Notes: generated from the sequence alone by a model not told the origin. Numbered from the stretch's first letter, positions 52,628-63,162 are shown. The stretch: 64,000 nucleotides of DNA from Pedobacter sp. ISL-64 (GCF_018613605.1 NZ_JAGGPU010000004.1:1-64000); one strand, 5' to 3'. Numbers and translations are program-made.

Positions 52628-53170
52628 GCCCTCTCCAGAGATTCCCATTTTGTTCCACACCGCCACCATTGACGTTATTTTACAAACTATTATTAATCAG
52701 CACTTTAATCGCTTTCGCATTCCCGTCCAGCTAGGCCATAGCACTGCTATCCCCGTTCTACTTAAATCCGGCCTAACAAATTTTTCGGGCCGCACTGCTC
52801 AAGCCAACCCACTAGCTTCAAAAGAAAAATTTTCAGCCGGTGTTTTTTGTTTTTTCACTTGTTCCGTTTTTTTTATTTGTGTTCAAGCTAGCTGCGCTGG
52901 TCTTTTTGACACCAAAAAGAAAGACGCCCGTCCGGCTAGGACAAATAAAACACCCCGTCCTGCGGACACCCCTCTAAAAGAGGGGAATTATATACCGCCT
53001 GAAATTTCAACGTCATTCATATTGATTTTTATAAAATAAATTATCCCTCGAAATGACGAAACTATCGGGAATGACTGATCATTTAGTATTGGTCAATAAA
53101 AAAGCGCCATTTCCTCATTTCAGGATTGGCGCTTCGGATACTTAAACGACTAGGTTTAATACGATTATGA

Positions 53171-54112
53171 TCAATTTGCTCTAAAACCCTTTGGGGTGCA
53201 TTGCATCTGACGTTTAAAAAATATATTAAAATTTGCCGGGTATTCGAAACCCAAACAATAGGCAATCTGTGCGATATTCCATTCGGTATGTTTCAGCAAA
53301 GCCACCGCTTCGGTTGCTATCCTTCTCGAAATGTGCTCAGAAGTGGTTTTGCCCGTTACTTCTTTTACCGCATGGTTTAAGTGATTTACATGCACCAACA
53401 AGCGGAAGGCGAAATCGTGGGCTGTTTTCAACTCCAAAATATGTTCTGTAGAACCAATGGGGAACTGCCTTTCCAATAATTCGATAAACAATGAAGTTAG
53501 GCGCGCCGATGCATTATTCTGTTTAAAGATAACATCCTGAGGTTTTACCTTTAATGCTTCGTGAACAATAAGTTGTACATAGTTTCTTAACAGATCGTAT
53601 TTATGGATGTAATCGCCATCCATTTCTTTCATCATTTTAGTAAAGATATCTGTTAAGATAACTTCCTGCTCTTCGTTAATATGAATTACCGGGCTATCAT
53701 TAATGCGCCACAATAAAGAATCGCGAAGAGTTTCGTTACGGTTATGGATAAAATTCTCGGTAAATAAACAGAAGAAACCAGCAGGTTTTGGCGAAGTACT
53801 TTCCCATGAATATGGAATATTCGGATTGGTAAACAGTAATGCCCGTCCTTTAATTTCAATCTGTGCATCAGGATAATGCAAAATCCCATTGCCTATGATC
53901 AGCGAAATCTTATAAAAATCTCTGCGGCTGAAAACAGATGGTACGTTGCTGCAAACAGTAGTTCTGTTAAAAACATTAAAGTGCCCGATATCATTGATCA
54001 TTCCTAAGCTTGGCGTAGGAATTTCAGGCCTTGTGATTTTTAATTTATTGTAAAAATCCTCTAATGTTTCCTTTTTTTGAAGGGTAGAAAGCTCTTGATT
54101 TTTTGATAACAT
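53171..54112 (-). CDS. AraC-family regulator of the RND efflux operon
   Basis: 313 residues. N-terminal cupin-like half and C-terminal double helix-turn-helix (LLVHVNHLNHAVKEVTGK, NIAQIAYCLGFEYPANFN, QCTPKGFRAN). It lies 26 bases downstream of the periplasmic adaptor gene as the last gene of the efflux operon, so it probably regulates that operon. Confidence 0.88.
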   Translation of the reverse strand: MLSKNQELSTLQKKETLEDFYNKLKITRPEIPTPSLGMINDIGHFNVFNRTTVCSNVPSVFSRRDFYKISLIIGNGILHYPDAQIEIKGRALLFTNPNIPYSWESTSPKPAGFFCLFTENFIHNRNETLRDSLLWRINDSPVIHINEEQEVILTDIFTKMMKEMDGDYIHKYDLLRNYVQLIVHEALKVKPQDVIFKQNNASARLTSLFIELLERQFPIGSTEHILELKTAHDFAFRLLVHVNHLNHAVKEVTGKTTSEHISRRIATEAVALLKHTEWNIAQIAYCLGFEYPANFNIFFKRQMQCTPKGFRAN

Positions 54113-54138
54113 ATTTTAAGTGCTTAATACAGGTAAAG

Positions 54139-55239
54139 TTATGGTTTAATCGTCATTCCTTCATGCATTTCCTCGGTCGGTTCTGCCACTAATTTGTCAC
54201 CTTCTGCTAAATCGCCGAAAACTTCTACCTTGTCGTCGGTTTCACGGCCTTTTTTTACACCCACTTTCACGGCTTTATTATCGGCTACTTTTAAAACGAA
54301 TAATCCTTCGCTGGTATCCAATAAAGCTTTCTTGGAAATGATAAAGGTACTGGCATTGGCCGGAAGCGGAATGTTCACTTCAGCAACCATGCCCGGTAAT
54401 AAAACCTTCGAGGCATTTGGTACATCCATTTCAATGCGTTCAGAACGTAAGCGCAAATCTAAAGCGCCTGATAAACGTTTCACTTTAGCCTTAAAGGTCT
54501 GGCTAGGCAAAGATTTAACGGTAAAACTAATCTCATCACCAGCTTTTAAATATCCGGTATAAACTTCTGGAATGGAAACAGCCAAACGCAGGTTTTTTTG
54601 ATCCTGTAGCGTAAATAAAGGTAAATCAGAACCTTTGCCTGTTGGACCAACGTAAGCGCCTAAATTCACATTTCTAGCTGAAATAATTCCGCTGAAAGGT
54701 GCCCTGATGGTTAAATAATCCTGAACTGAACCCACTTCTTTGTAAGTGGCTTTTGCTGCTTCAAGCTGTGCAAAATCAGCATTTTTTTTTGCCATAGCCT
54801 GGTCCAGGTCGTTTGTAGAGATCGTTCCGGGGGTTTTACTGGTTTCGTACAAACGGTTATAATTCGCTTTGCTCGCAGTATAAATGGCTTCCTGTGCTTT
54901 TATCCGCGACTGTGTTGCAGCCAGTTGGGAAGTCATTTCAGGTGCTTCCAAAGTCATCAACAATTGACCTTTACTTACTTCTGAGCCGATATCAACTTTT
55001 AGGGTTTTTACGAAGCTGCTTACTTTAGCATATAAATCAACTTGTTGCAAAGCAATTAATTCGCCTGGCAAACTCAGTTTGGTGGATAGTTTCTCTTTTT
55101 TAAGATCGAAGGTGGCTATAGCTGCTTCTTTTTCTTTCTTGGGTGTTACTTTCGATTCGGAGCGCCCACAGCCATACATGGCCGTTAACACTAAAAATCC
55201 TGTACTTAATAATCCTGTTGAAAATATCTTCGTATTCAT
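54139..55239 (-). CDS. RND efflux periplasmic adaptor
   Basis: 366 residues. Signal and lipobox MYGCG (Cys at residue 24) after the initial hydrophobic stretch, so inner-membrane lipoprotein. Membrane fusion protein order: lipoyl-like half (QVDLYAKVSSFVKTLKVDIG), helical hairpin (QLAATQSRIKAQEAIYTA), second half (TIRAPFSGIISARNVNLG), beta-barrel and the C-terminal membrane-proximal domain. Pairs with the RND pump (14-base gap). Confidence 0.9.
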   Translation of the reverse strand: MNTKIFSTGLLSTGFLVLTAMYGCGRSESKVTPKKEKEAAIATFDLKKEKLSTKLSLPGELIALQQVDLYAKVSSFVKTLKVDIGSEVSKGQLLMTLEAPEMTSQLAATQSRIKAQEAIYTASKANYNRLYETSKTPGTISTNDLDQAMAKKNADFAQLEAAKATYKEVGSVQDYLTIRAPFSGIISARNVNLGAYVGPTGKGSDLPLFTLQDQKNLRLAVSIPEVYTGYLKAGDEISFTVKSLPSQTFKAKVKRLSGALDLRLRSERIEMDVPNASKVLLPGMVAEVNIPLPANASTFIISKKALLDTSEGLFVLKVADNKAVKVGVKKGRETDDKVEVFGDLAEGDKLVAEPTEEMHEGMTIKP

Positions 55240-55252
55240 TTATGATGATGAT

Positions 55253-58200
55253 TTATTCTTTTTCTTGTAAACCTTTAATGTAATGGATGCTTTCTTCGTC
55301 TTCCGGATCAAGCGACATCGAATTGGTAGTCTGTTTTCCCTGAACCCATGCAAATACCAATGGCAATATAACGAGTACGGCGAATGTTGAAGCCAGTAAG
55401 CCACCAATAACGGCTCTGCCTAGTGGAGAAACCGCTCCACCACCTTCACCATGACCGATGGCCATTGGCAACATACCCGCAATCATCGCAATACTCGTCA
55501 TGATAATTGGGCGCAAACGCAATGCTGCAGCTTCGCGTGCCGATTCCAGTGCATTCCCATTGTGCTTTCTTAGTTGCTCTGCATTGGTGATGAGCAATAC
55601 CGCATTGGCGATAGATACCCCGACCGACATGATAATCCCCATATAAGATTGCAGGTTTAAGGTTGATCCGGTAATGGTTAATAACAATAGTGAACCTAAA
55701 ATAACTGCTGGTACAGTGGCTAAGATAACCAATGGAACTTTAAAAGACTGGAAATTGGCTGCCAGCATCAAGAAAATTACCACAATGGCCACAAATAAGC
55801 CAGATTGTAAGCTGTCTAAAGTATCAGTTAACACTTTACTTAAACCGATGGCGGTAACATTTAATCCCCTTGGCAGTTCGCCTACGTCTTTGATGGCTTT
55901 TTCTACATCTTTTGATGCTGCACCCAGATCCATATGGTAAAGGTTCGCCGTTACCGATAGGAAAGGCATAGCACCAATGTTATCGTTTTCGCCAGCCGTG
56001 GTATCAGCAGTAATTTTTGCCACATCGCTTAAAACTGGTCGTGCCGAATTTTTCAATAACGGAATTTCTCCAATATCATCTTTACTGGTCATTTGGTTAA
56101 GTGGTACCTGAACCTGAACACTATAAGGCAAAGCCGCTTTTTCATCTAACCAGATATTTTTGTCCGTATAACGTGATGATGAAGTTGAGGCAATTAATGA
56201 TCTAGAAATATCGGCCATATCCACCCCGATCTGTGCTGCACGGGTCCTGTCGATATCGATATTTAATGATGGATATTTAATGGGTTGTGCTAGCTGAACA
56301 TCGCGCATGTAAGGGATTTCCTTCAGTTCTGCGAGGATTTTATTGGCATACTTTTCATTCAGCTTTTTGTTTTTGCCTGCAATACGTACTTCAACAGGGG
56401 TAGGAGAGCCCTGGCTCAATACCTTATCCGTTAGCTCAATCGGCTCGAAAGAAAGTTTAACATCAGGCAGAACTTTTTTGATTTTCTCCCGGAACTGATC
56501 TTTAAAATCATCCATATCTTCCTCAAAGTCTTTTAAACTTACCTGGAAAACAGCTTCATGCGGACCTGCCATAAACTGGTAGATGGGGTTCACCGAAAAC
56601 TGGGCAGGGTGTTGACCAACATAAACAGAAGAAATGCCCATATGCTCTTCTCCGACCATTTTTTTTAGCTCAGCCAAAACCACATTTGCTTTTTCTTCGG
56701 TACGTTCTAAACGTGTTCCATCAGGTGCACGTAAACGCAACTGAAACTGACTTGAGTTAACTCTTGGCAAAACATCGCGACCAATGTTAGCCAATAATAG
56801 CGCAGCTAAACCGATAATTACCACCAAATAAACCAAAACGACAGATTTTCGGTAAGGCAGTATCCGATCAAGGAAACGCATAAAACGGTTCCGGAACCTA
56901 TCAAAGAAACCAATTTTGCCATTGCCACTAAAATCTTCACGTTCAACCAGTACTCTTTTTTGGTTCAAGGTATCTTTTTCCGATTCGAGTGTAATGCCAG
57001 TTGCGGCAAAATCAGCCTCATCCTGAGTAATGCCCGGGTGATGTTCACTGCCTTTTTTTGGGTGTGCAACCATTAGCCAGTTGGCCATAATTGGTACGAA
57101 AGTTTGCGATAACAGGAATGAAACCACCATCGAAAAGCCGATTGCCAATGCCAAGGGTAAGAATAATGCTCCTGGAATCCCTGTCATGGTAAAGGCAGGT
57201 GCAAATACGGCAAGGATACAAAACAGGATTAACAATTTAGGGAAGGCGATTTCCTTACAGGCATCCCAAATGGCCAGGGCCTTGGGTTTGCCCATATCAA
57301 AATGCTGGTGGATGTTTTCTATCGTTACCGTCGATTCATCTACCAGAATACCAATGGCCAAAGCCAATCCGCTCAGGGTCATGATGTTGATTGTTTGTCC
57401 GAACAACTTTAGGAACAAAACACCAGCAATAATAGATGTTGGAATGGTGAGGATTACAATCAATGCCGCACGTTTATCGCCCAGGAAAAGTAAAACCATC
57501 AAACCTGTTAATATCGCACCGATAGCGCCCTCACTGATCAGACTTTTTACAGCGTTGATTACATAAACAGACTGGTCGAACTCATAAGAAAGTTTAACAT
57601 CTTCCGGTAAGGTATTTTGGATGTTCGGTAGGTTTTTCTTTAAGTTTTTAACCACATCCCAGGTAGAGGCATCCCCAGATTTAGCGATACTTAAATATAC
57701 CGACCGCTTGCCGTTGATTAAGGCATAACCTGCAATTAAATCGGCGCCATCTTTAACCGTTGCTACATCGCGGAGCTGCAAATTTTGCACGCTGCCCTTA
57801 AATAAGGGAATGTTCTCAAAATCTTTAACCTTTTTAATGGTATAATTGGTTGGTGTGATATAGTTTTTATCGCCTATCCTCACATTTCCTGAAGGTGCGG
57901 TCTGGTTATTTAGCCTGATGGCTTCTACTACTTGATCTACCGTTAGGTTATGGGAGCGCAAAAGTGACGGATTTACATTGATTTCTATCGTTCTTGGACT
58001 ACCTCCAAAAGGGGCAGGAGAAAGCAAACCTGGTATAGCTGAAAAACTAGGGCGCACATAAGTATTGGCCAGATCCTGTAATTCATTGTTGGTGCGGATA
58101 GGGCTGCTTAATACCAATTGTCCAACAGGAAGCGATGAAGCATCAAAACGGATCACGAACGGTGGTTGCGAACCTGGCGGAAAAATAGCTTGTGCCCTTG

Positions 58201-58537
58201 TAGATAATGCACTTAGTTCTGCCGCCGCCTGGGCCATGTTGGTACCCTCGTAATAGGTTAGCTTCATTAACATTAAACCCTGTGTGTTTTTGGTTTCGAT
58301 GCTTTTAATGCCGTTTGCAAAAAGCAGGATATTAACGTACTGTTTACCAAAATAAGCCTCCATTTGGTCGGGTGTGTAACCACCAAAAGGGTGCGCAATA
58401 TAAATCACCGGAAGGTTCATCTGCGGAAGAATATCAACCTTGATCTGATTGATGGCCCCAATACCGAAAAAGAACAATCCAGCTACTAAAACTAAGATGG
58501 ATATGGGCTTGCGGAGTGCGAAACGGATTAAATTCAT
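55253..58537 (-). CDS. RND efflux pump permease
   Basis: 1094 residues, AcrB/HAE1-like inner-membrane pump with two six-helix halves and large periplasmic loops. The TM4 proton-relay motif is ILVDESTVTIENIHQHF (Asp followed by Glu where AcrB has two Asp). Further landmarks are the N-terminal ALRKPISILVLVAG, RPSFSAIPGLLSPAPFGGS and the SLGRAVIGGLLASTF segment in the second half. Substrates cannot be told. Second gene of the TolC-RND-adaptor-AraC operon, 13 bases after tolC-like. Confidence 0.92.
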   Translation of the reverse strand: MNLIRFALRKPISILVLVAGLFFFGIGAINQIKVDILPQMNLPVIYIAHPFGGYTPDQMEAYFGKQYVNILLFANGIKSIETKNTQGLMLMKLTYYEGTNMAQAAAELSALSTRAQAIFPPGSQPPFVIRFDASSLPVGQLVLSSPIRTNNELQDLANTYVRPSFSAIPGLLSPAPFGGSPRTIEINVNPSLLRSHNLTVDQVVEAIRLNNQTAPSGNVRIGDKNYITPTNYTIKKVKDFENIPLFKGSVQNLQLRDVATVKDGADLIAGYALINGKRSVYLSIAKSGDASTWDVVKNLKKNLPNIQNTLPEDVKLSYEFDQSVYVINAVKSLISEGAIGAILTGLMVLLFLGDKRAALIVILTIPTSIIAGVLFLKLFGQTINIMTLSGLALAIGILVDESTVTIENIHQHFDMGKPKALAIWDACKEIAFPKLLILFCILAVFAPAFTMTGIPGALFLPLALAIGFSMVVSFLLSQTFVPIMANWLMVAHPKKGSEHHPGITQDEADFAATGITLESEKDTLNQKRVLVEREDFSGNGKIGFFDRFRNRFMRFLDRILPYRKSVVLVYLVVIIGLAALLLANIGRDVLPRVNSSQFQLRLRAPDGTRLERTEEKANVVLAELKKMVGEEHMGISSVYVGQHPAQFSVNPIYQFMAGPHEAVFQVSLKDFEEDMDDFKDQFREKIKKVLPDVKLSFEPIELTDKVLSQGSPTPVEVRIAGKNKKLNEKYANKILAELKEIPYMRDVQLAQPIKYPSLNIDIDRTRAAQIGVDMADISRSLIASTSSSRYTDKNIWLDEKAALPYSVQVQVPLNQMTSKDDIGEIPLLKNSARPVLSDVAKITADTTAGENDNIGAMPFLSVTANLYHMDLGAASKDVEKAIKDVGELPRGLNVTAIGLSKVLTDTLDSLQSGLFVAIVVIFLMLAANFQSFKVPLVILATVPAVILGSLLLLTITGSTLNLQSYMGIIMSVGVSIANAVLLITNAEQLRKHNGNALESAREAAALRLRPIIMTSIAMIAGMLPMAIGHGEGGGAVSPLGRAVIGGLLASTFAVLVILPLVFAWVQGKQTTNSMSLDPEDEESIHYIKGLQEKE

Positions 58538-58550
58538 TTATGTAGCCAGG

Positions 58551-59942
58551 TTAAAATTCGTTGATAAATATGTCGTAATTCCCGAGTGCTGCCGATTTTA
58601 GCAATAAGGCCTGCCAAACATTGGTAAAGGCAATATCCCGATCGGTTTCGGCCCGGTTTAAGGTAAACAGCGCCTGTGTAAGATCTACTAACGTGGTAAG
58701 TCCGTTCTTGTAGAGTGTATTTTTCTGCAGATAAGCATCAGATGCTGCTTTTACTTGAATAGGTGCTTCTCTGTAATTGGCCAAAGCGTTGGTTAGTTTA
58801 GTTTCTGCAAGTGCCAACTGTGCTTTAAGTTGCTGATCAACCAGATTATATTCTTCCTTTAAGCCCTGGCTAATGTATTCTTGCGCACGTACCTGTGGGC
58901 GGTTTTTAAGTAAGGTCGACAGGTTCCAGGTCATTCCTATGCCAATCAAATAGTTTCCACGGGTAGGGTTTATACCATCAGCATAACTGGAAGAATAAGC
59001 AGCCTGATCTAAGGCATAACCTGGGTTAAAACCCGAACCACGGCCCTGCATTACACCGAATAAGCTAAACGTAGGGTAGTATAATTTTTTGAAATAATTA
59101 ACCTGTTGCTGGCTAACATCAACACGGTTCTGGTAAAACTTTAATAGTGGATGTGAGCTTTTGATCACTGTATCTTCCAGCAGGTTGCCAGGAATGCGCG
59201 TAATTGAAGCAGTATCTAATTCGTATGATGTTGCGCTTAATCCCATTAACACGCCCAAACGGTTGGCCTGTTCCTGCTCTAAATCTTTAGCTTTTGTTAA
59301 AGCGATTTTGGCATTAGAAACTTCGGCTTTTGCGAAAGAAGAATCTACTCCAGCAATTAATCCGTTTTTAGCCCTGATGATGGCCGTATTTTTAAAGGTA
59401 ACAGCGCGATCGAGATTTTTCTGTTGCGATTTGCTTAACCTTTGCGCAGCCAGCAGATTTAAATAGGCGGCAGAAACACGGATTTCCTGCTGGAATTTTT
59501 CCTGTTCCAGGTCATTTTTGTCTCTTTGGTAAGCGGCATCGGCAATTTTAATGCGCTCCCTGATTTTTCCAAAAGTGAAGAAATCCCAGTTTATATTGGC
59601 CAAATAGAGCCCACCGAATGCGGCATTCCAGTTTTGTTTGTTTAGAGCAGGACCAGATGAGGCCGTTCCCAAACCACCAAGACCATATTGCGGTCCATTT
59701 TGGCCGTTAATGGTACCATAATCCTGTTGGGCACTTAAACTGAAGTTCGGTAAATACTCTCTTTTGGCCTGTTGGATAGATGATTTTGATGCATTGGCAT
59801 AATTATCTTTAGCCTTAATGGTGCCATAATTGCTTAATGCAGTGTTAACAGCTTGCTTAAGGCTAAGTGTTTGTGCATTTACGCCGATGGATAAACTGGT
59901 AAAGAATAATAACGAAAAATAAAATAAAGATATACGAGACAT
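58551..59942 (-). CDS. TolC-family outer membrane efflux protein
   Basis: 463 residues from the ATG at 59942 (the frame extends to 59963, but a promoter element occupies that region). Signal peptide MSRISLFYFSLLFFTSLSIG. Two outer-membrane efflux repeats with long coiled-coil helices (ALSNYGTIKAKDNYANASKS, RDKNDLEQEKFQQEIRVSAA, LKAQLALAETKLTNALANY). Exit duct of the RND system. First gene of a four-gene operon with 13-26-base gaps. Confidence 0.9.
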   Translation of the reverse strand: MSRISLFYFSLLFFTSLSIGVNAQTLSLKQAVNTALSNYGTIKAKDNYANASKSSIQQAKREYLPNFSLSAQQDYGTINGQNGPQYGLGGLGTASSGPALNKQNWNAAFGGLYLANINWDFFTFGKIRERIKIADAAYQRDKNDLEQEKFQQEIRVSAAYLNLLAAQRLSKSQQKNLDRAVTFKNTAIIRAKNGLIAGVDSSFAKAEVSNAKIALTKAKDLEQEQANRLGVLMGLSATSYELDTASITRIPGNLLEDTVIKSSHPLLKFYQNRVDVSQQQVNYFKKLYYPTFSLFGVMQGRGSGFNPGYALDQAAYSSSYADGINPTRGNYLIGIGMTWNLSTLLKNRPQVRAQEYISQGLKEEYNLVDQQLKAQLALAETKLTNALANYREAPIQVKAASDAYLQKNTLYKNGLTTLVDLTQALFTLNRAETDRDIAFTNVWQALLLKSAALGNYDIFINEF

Positions 59943-59960
59943 AGTGTATAATTTACACGG

Positions 59961-59968
59961 CAAATGTA
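59961..59968 (-). promoter_or_regulatory. -7 promoter element of the RND operon
   Basis: Minus-strand TACATTTG, exact TAnnTTTG, with a TTTG about 20 bases further upstream that could serve as -33. It fits the start codon at 59942 and rules out the longer open frame. Confidence 0.55.
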
Positions 59969-60303
59969 AATGATGATCGTTATATCAAAGTATTCGGTTC
60001 AAATCAAAAATTATGCGAATCAAATAATAATCGAATTGTTACTTAAGAAGTAAAAAGGGACAGTTTCTGCTGCTAAAAATAAGAAGAGGCTGTATCATAA
60101 CAGTTAAATTGTCATCCTGTCCAAAGGACTCCTACGGAGAGCCTGTCGATGGACTTGTTTAAATATCTCGCAGGATGTTTCGACTGTTTGTCCCGATTCT
60201 TCCCGTCGTGTGAACACAATTCCATTCATCATGCGTCATTCCCGTGAAAACGGGAATCTTAAAGCTTCAGATATTGCTCATTAACCTTTCTTGTCGCATT
60301 AGG

Positions 60304-60324
60304 ATTGCCAGTCAAGCTGGCAAT
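60304..60324. repeat. Interspersed hairpin, copy 2
   Basis: Exact reverse complement of 15447-15467 (ATTGCCAGTCAAGCTGGCAAT) with GACG adjoining. The gene-free stretch 59969-60444 contains this and other REP-like fragments (GTCATTCCCGTGAAAACGGG-type hairpin near 60236) but no gene. Confidence 0.6.
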
Positions 60325-60444
60325 GACGGCCAATGCTAAGGATATAGCAAAAGATGTGTCCACACGGTAGGATCCTTAAGGAAGTTCAACTTAACAAGTT
60401 CGGATGGAATTTCAAATATGATACAGCCTGTTTATAATAAGATA

Positions 60445-60864
60445 TTATGATTCCTCTGTATAACTTTTAAAATTATCCAGAATGGCCTGCCAGCCACCTC
60501 GTTGCATTTCGATCGGATTGGTAGATTCGGCATCGAAAGTTTCGGTTACCCTGGTTTGTTCACTCAGTGCATCAAAAACAATGCTTACCGTTCTGCCATC
60601 TTCCATGGTATATTCGATTTTTTTATGCTGATCAACCGTGGTATATGTTCCGCCGAAATCAAAACTCATGCTGCCATCTTTTGCCGCCATAGTGCTTTTA
60701 AATTTACCGCCAACTTTTAAATCGTTTTCTGAAAAAGGGGTATGCCAATCTGGTGAGGCAAAGGCCCACTTAGTAATGTGATCCGGGTTATTCCAAAATT
60801 CCCAAACTTTTTCTACGGGTGCATTTACTGTCGTTTTTACGGTGATTGATGTTTTATTTTCCAT
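60445..60864 (-). CDS. SRPBCC/AHSA1-like protein
   Basis: 139 residues. N-terminal strand VKTTVNAPVEKVWEFWNNP and the C-terminal helix AILDNFKSYTE are typical of START/AHSA1-like small-molecule-binding proteins. KWAFASPDWHTPFSENDLKVGG is a conserved family stretch. Cytosolic; ligand unknown. Confidence 0.85.
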   Translation of the reverse strand: MENKTSITVKTTVNAPVEKVWEFWNNPDHITKWAFASPDWHTPFSENDLKVGGKFKSTMAAKDGSMSFDFGGTYTTVDQHKKIEYTMEDGRTVSIVFDALSEQTRVTETFDAESTNPIEMQRGGWQAILDNFKSYTEES

Positions 60865-61121
60865 GTTTTAAGGTGTTTAATTTTTTATAAAGTTATAGTA
60901 ACTTTAACAACTCGGAAAGCGTAAATGCGACAAATTAAGGGGTAATATGCCACTATTGTATTGCTTAGCTAAGCTTTACAATTAGAGAAATGGTTAGCCA
61001 TTGATAAAAAGAATGCACACAGGTAATTAAATTAAAATACCTCTGTGCATCTCTATACGGCCAACTAAGGCTAAATGACTAAAAATTATCGAATATTTTA
61101 TTATTTAATCCGAGTTGAATG

Positions 61122-61640
61122 CTAGTGCAGTTCCGTATAAATAAAGGTTACCGTGTCTTTGGATACTAAGCCGCTCATATTTCCGCCTGTGTAAACTGCC
61201 TTATAGCTCGATCCTTTTTTCAGGTCGTAGGCTTTAAGTAAATCGGCATTTGCAACCAGGCTATCACCTGGGTTTACCTTCGAATAACTCGACGCAGGCG
61301 GTGGCATTACTCTTTTGGCCATTGCGCCTTTGTACTGTGCTTCTTCTCCTTTTTCGTTGGTAATGCTTAAATAACTGCTCATTAAAGGCTCGAAAGGTGT
61401 ATGCCAGATACAGAAAGTTTTTATACTATCGGTATTGTTGTACACTACAAACCTTAGCAATAGTGGGTCGCCGGTAGCTACATTGCCATTTATTTTCATT
61501 TTAACCTCAAGCGAATCGGTTTTATTAGCAGTAGTTTGAGGCATGCTTTCGCTTTTACTATTTGTGGTGTTTCTGGTGGCCTCACTGCAGGCAGAAAACA
61601 ATACTAAAAGTGCAGGGATAATTATTTTAATGTTTTTCAT
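61122..61640 (-). CDS. Lipoprotein of unknown function
   Basis: 172 residues from the ATG at 61640, chosen because it starts the SPII signal (MKNIKIIIPALLVLFSAC, lipidated Cys18); the longer frame from 61715 has no such feature. The mature part, rich in Ser/Thr, then beta (LLLRFVVYNNTDSIKTFCIW, YKGAMAKRVMPPPASSY), resembles protease inhibitor-like or Ig-like modules. Function unknown. Confidence 0.75.
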   Translation of the reverse strand: MKNIKIIIPALLVLFSACSEATRNTTNSKSESMPQTTANKTDSLEVKMKINGNVATGDPLLLRFVVYNNTDSIKTFCIWHTPFEPLMSSYLSITNEKGEEAQYKGAMAKRVMPPPASSYSKVNPGDSLVANADLLKAYDLKKGSSYKAVYTGGNMSGLVSKDTVTFIYTELH

Positions 61641-61794
61641 GGAAGGGGTTTTTATATAAGCAAATGAATATTGATATTGTTTGATTAGGATCAAACTAAA
61701 ACGATTAAGTATCAAATATATATTAATTTATGCAGCTTGCAAAAGCCTGCTGTTAATTAGATCTGTATGGCAAATCCAGACCAATAAAAGACGA

Positions 61795-62988
61795 TTAATT
61801 TGAATTAACTAAAAAGTAAGCAATTCGACAGGCATAACCTGTTGATTTTGAGTTGTGCTGGTCGCTGATCCGTACACTTAATTTATGCGTTCCGTTAGTG
61901 AGTTGATCGCCGAGTAGCAGGTACCATGGCAAATGCAAGCTTGAACTCCATTGGGTGTAAAGATCGATCATTTTTTCTTCTTCGTCATCTATGCGGTAAT
62001 GGAGTGCACCCGCATCCGGGCCTGATAAAATAGCAAGCCCCACAGTGTTTCCTTTAAAAATCAGATCGAAGGTACTGTTCCGGGTATTGCTTTCGAGCAC
62101 CGGGATATTAACAAAACCTGGTCTTCCTTCCAGCCCGTCGATTGGCTTCCAGTTTTTATTGATGTTAAAAGTATTTAAGTTTTCGGCGCTATTAATGCTA
62201 AGATATTGTCCTTTGGTATAAGCAAATTTATCAATGATTTTAGGAAGACCTGCCGAAGCTTTCTTGTTGGCATTTTTCTGATTTTCTTCCAGATAAGTTT
62301 TAATGGTATTGAAATAAAGTTGTTGGCCAAACGGTGAGGGATGCAGGTTTTTAACATCAGCTGCCCAGGTAAATTCGCCGTTGGCAATACGTTTATCAAC
62401 TTCTAAAGCGAGGTTAATAAATGGCAAGTGATAATATTCAGCTAAATCGCTGTGTACTTTTACTTCAGTTGGGATTTTACCTTTATTAAAATCATCATTT
62501 TTATCTTCATCTGCAAAAGCCATCATTACGATATCCGTTTTCGGGTTCTTGTTTAAAGTATGTCTGATGATGCCTTCTAAAGCACGACGCTGTGTTTGTT
62601 CAGCGGTTTTGTTGGCATGGTCGTTAACAGCCGATTCTAGAAACAAGAGATCAATTTTTCCACTGTCGAGTACATCGCGCTGAAGACGGAACGCGTGTGG
62701 CAAACTGCCCAATGATGGAATACCTGCGTTAATGAACCTGAATTTTGTTTGTGGATAAGTTTTGGCTAAATAATTACTTACCAATCCACGCCAGCCTTCC
62801 ATATTGGTAATCGACCCGCCTAAAAAAGCAACGGTTACCGCTTCGTTTTTTCCAAATTTTTCTGCTACGGTATGGCTGTAACCATTAAAAGTAATGAACG
62901 ATGATGATTGTAACTTGTTTTGAGCAAAGCTTTTGGAAAATAGTGACGTAAACAGTAATGTCAGGCAAAGAAAAGAGGTTAGTTTCAT
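61795..62988 (-). CDS. SGNH/GDSL-type hydrolase
   Basis: 397 residues with a signal peptide (MKLTSFLCLTLLFTSLFSKSFAQ). SGNH blocks: FLGGSITNMEGWRG (Ser), INAGIPSLGSLPHAFR (Gly), LESAVNDHANKT (Asn) and LHPSPFGQ (His, with the upstream Asp). Likely a periplasmic or secreted esterase, perhaps on acetylated polysaccharide; a C-terminal beta domain (about 240-397) may bind carbohydrate. Confidence 0.87.
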   Translation of the reverse strand: MKLTSFLCLTLLFTSLFSKSFAQNKLQSSSFITFNGYSHTVAEKFGKNEAVTVAFLGGSITNMEGWRGLVSNYLAKTYPQTKFRFINAGIPSLGSLPHAFRLQRDVLDSGKIDLLFLESAVNDHANKTAEQTQRRALEGIIRHTLNKNPKTDIVMMAFADEDKNDDFNKGKIPTEVKVHSDLAEYYHLPFINLALEVDKRIANGEFTWAADVKNLHPSPFGQQLYFNTIKTYLEENQKNANKKASAGLPKIIDKFAYTKGQYLSINSAENLNTFNINKNWKPIDGLEGRPGFVNIPVLESNTRNSTFDLIFKGNTVGLAILSGPDAGALHYRIDDEEEKMIDLYTQWSSSLHLPWYLLLGDQLTNGTHKLSVRISDQHNSKSTGYACRIAYFLVNSN

Positions 62989-63162
62989 GTTGATTAGAAG
63001 AAATCAAAAGTAATAAAATTTACAATTGATGTGTGTTTCCAGCAATAATTTACTTGCATGATGGGGTAACGAAGCGATTGTCAGCCTAAGGGGTAATTTA
63101 TGGTGCGAAAATCCATATGAATCACAAGAGAATTTAAAAGAGGCGAGTCGATTAGAAGTATC

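Noticed and set aside
52650..53039. A rightward frame of 129 residues after the LytTR remnant
   Set aside because: It crosses known intergenic repeat sequence and lacks any coherent protein features.
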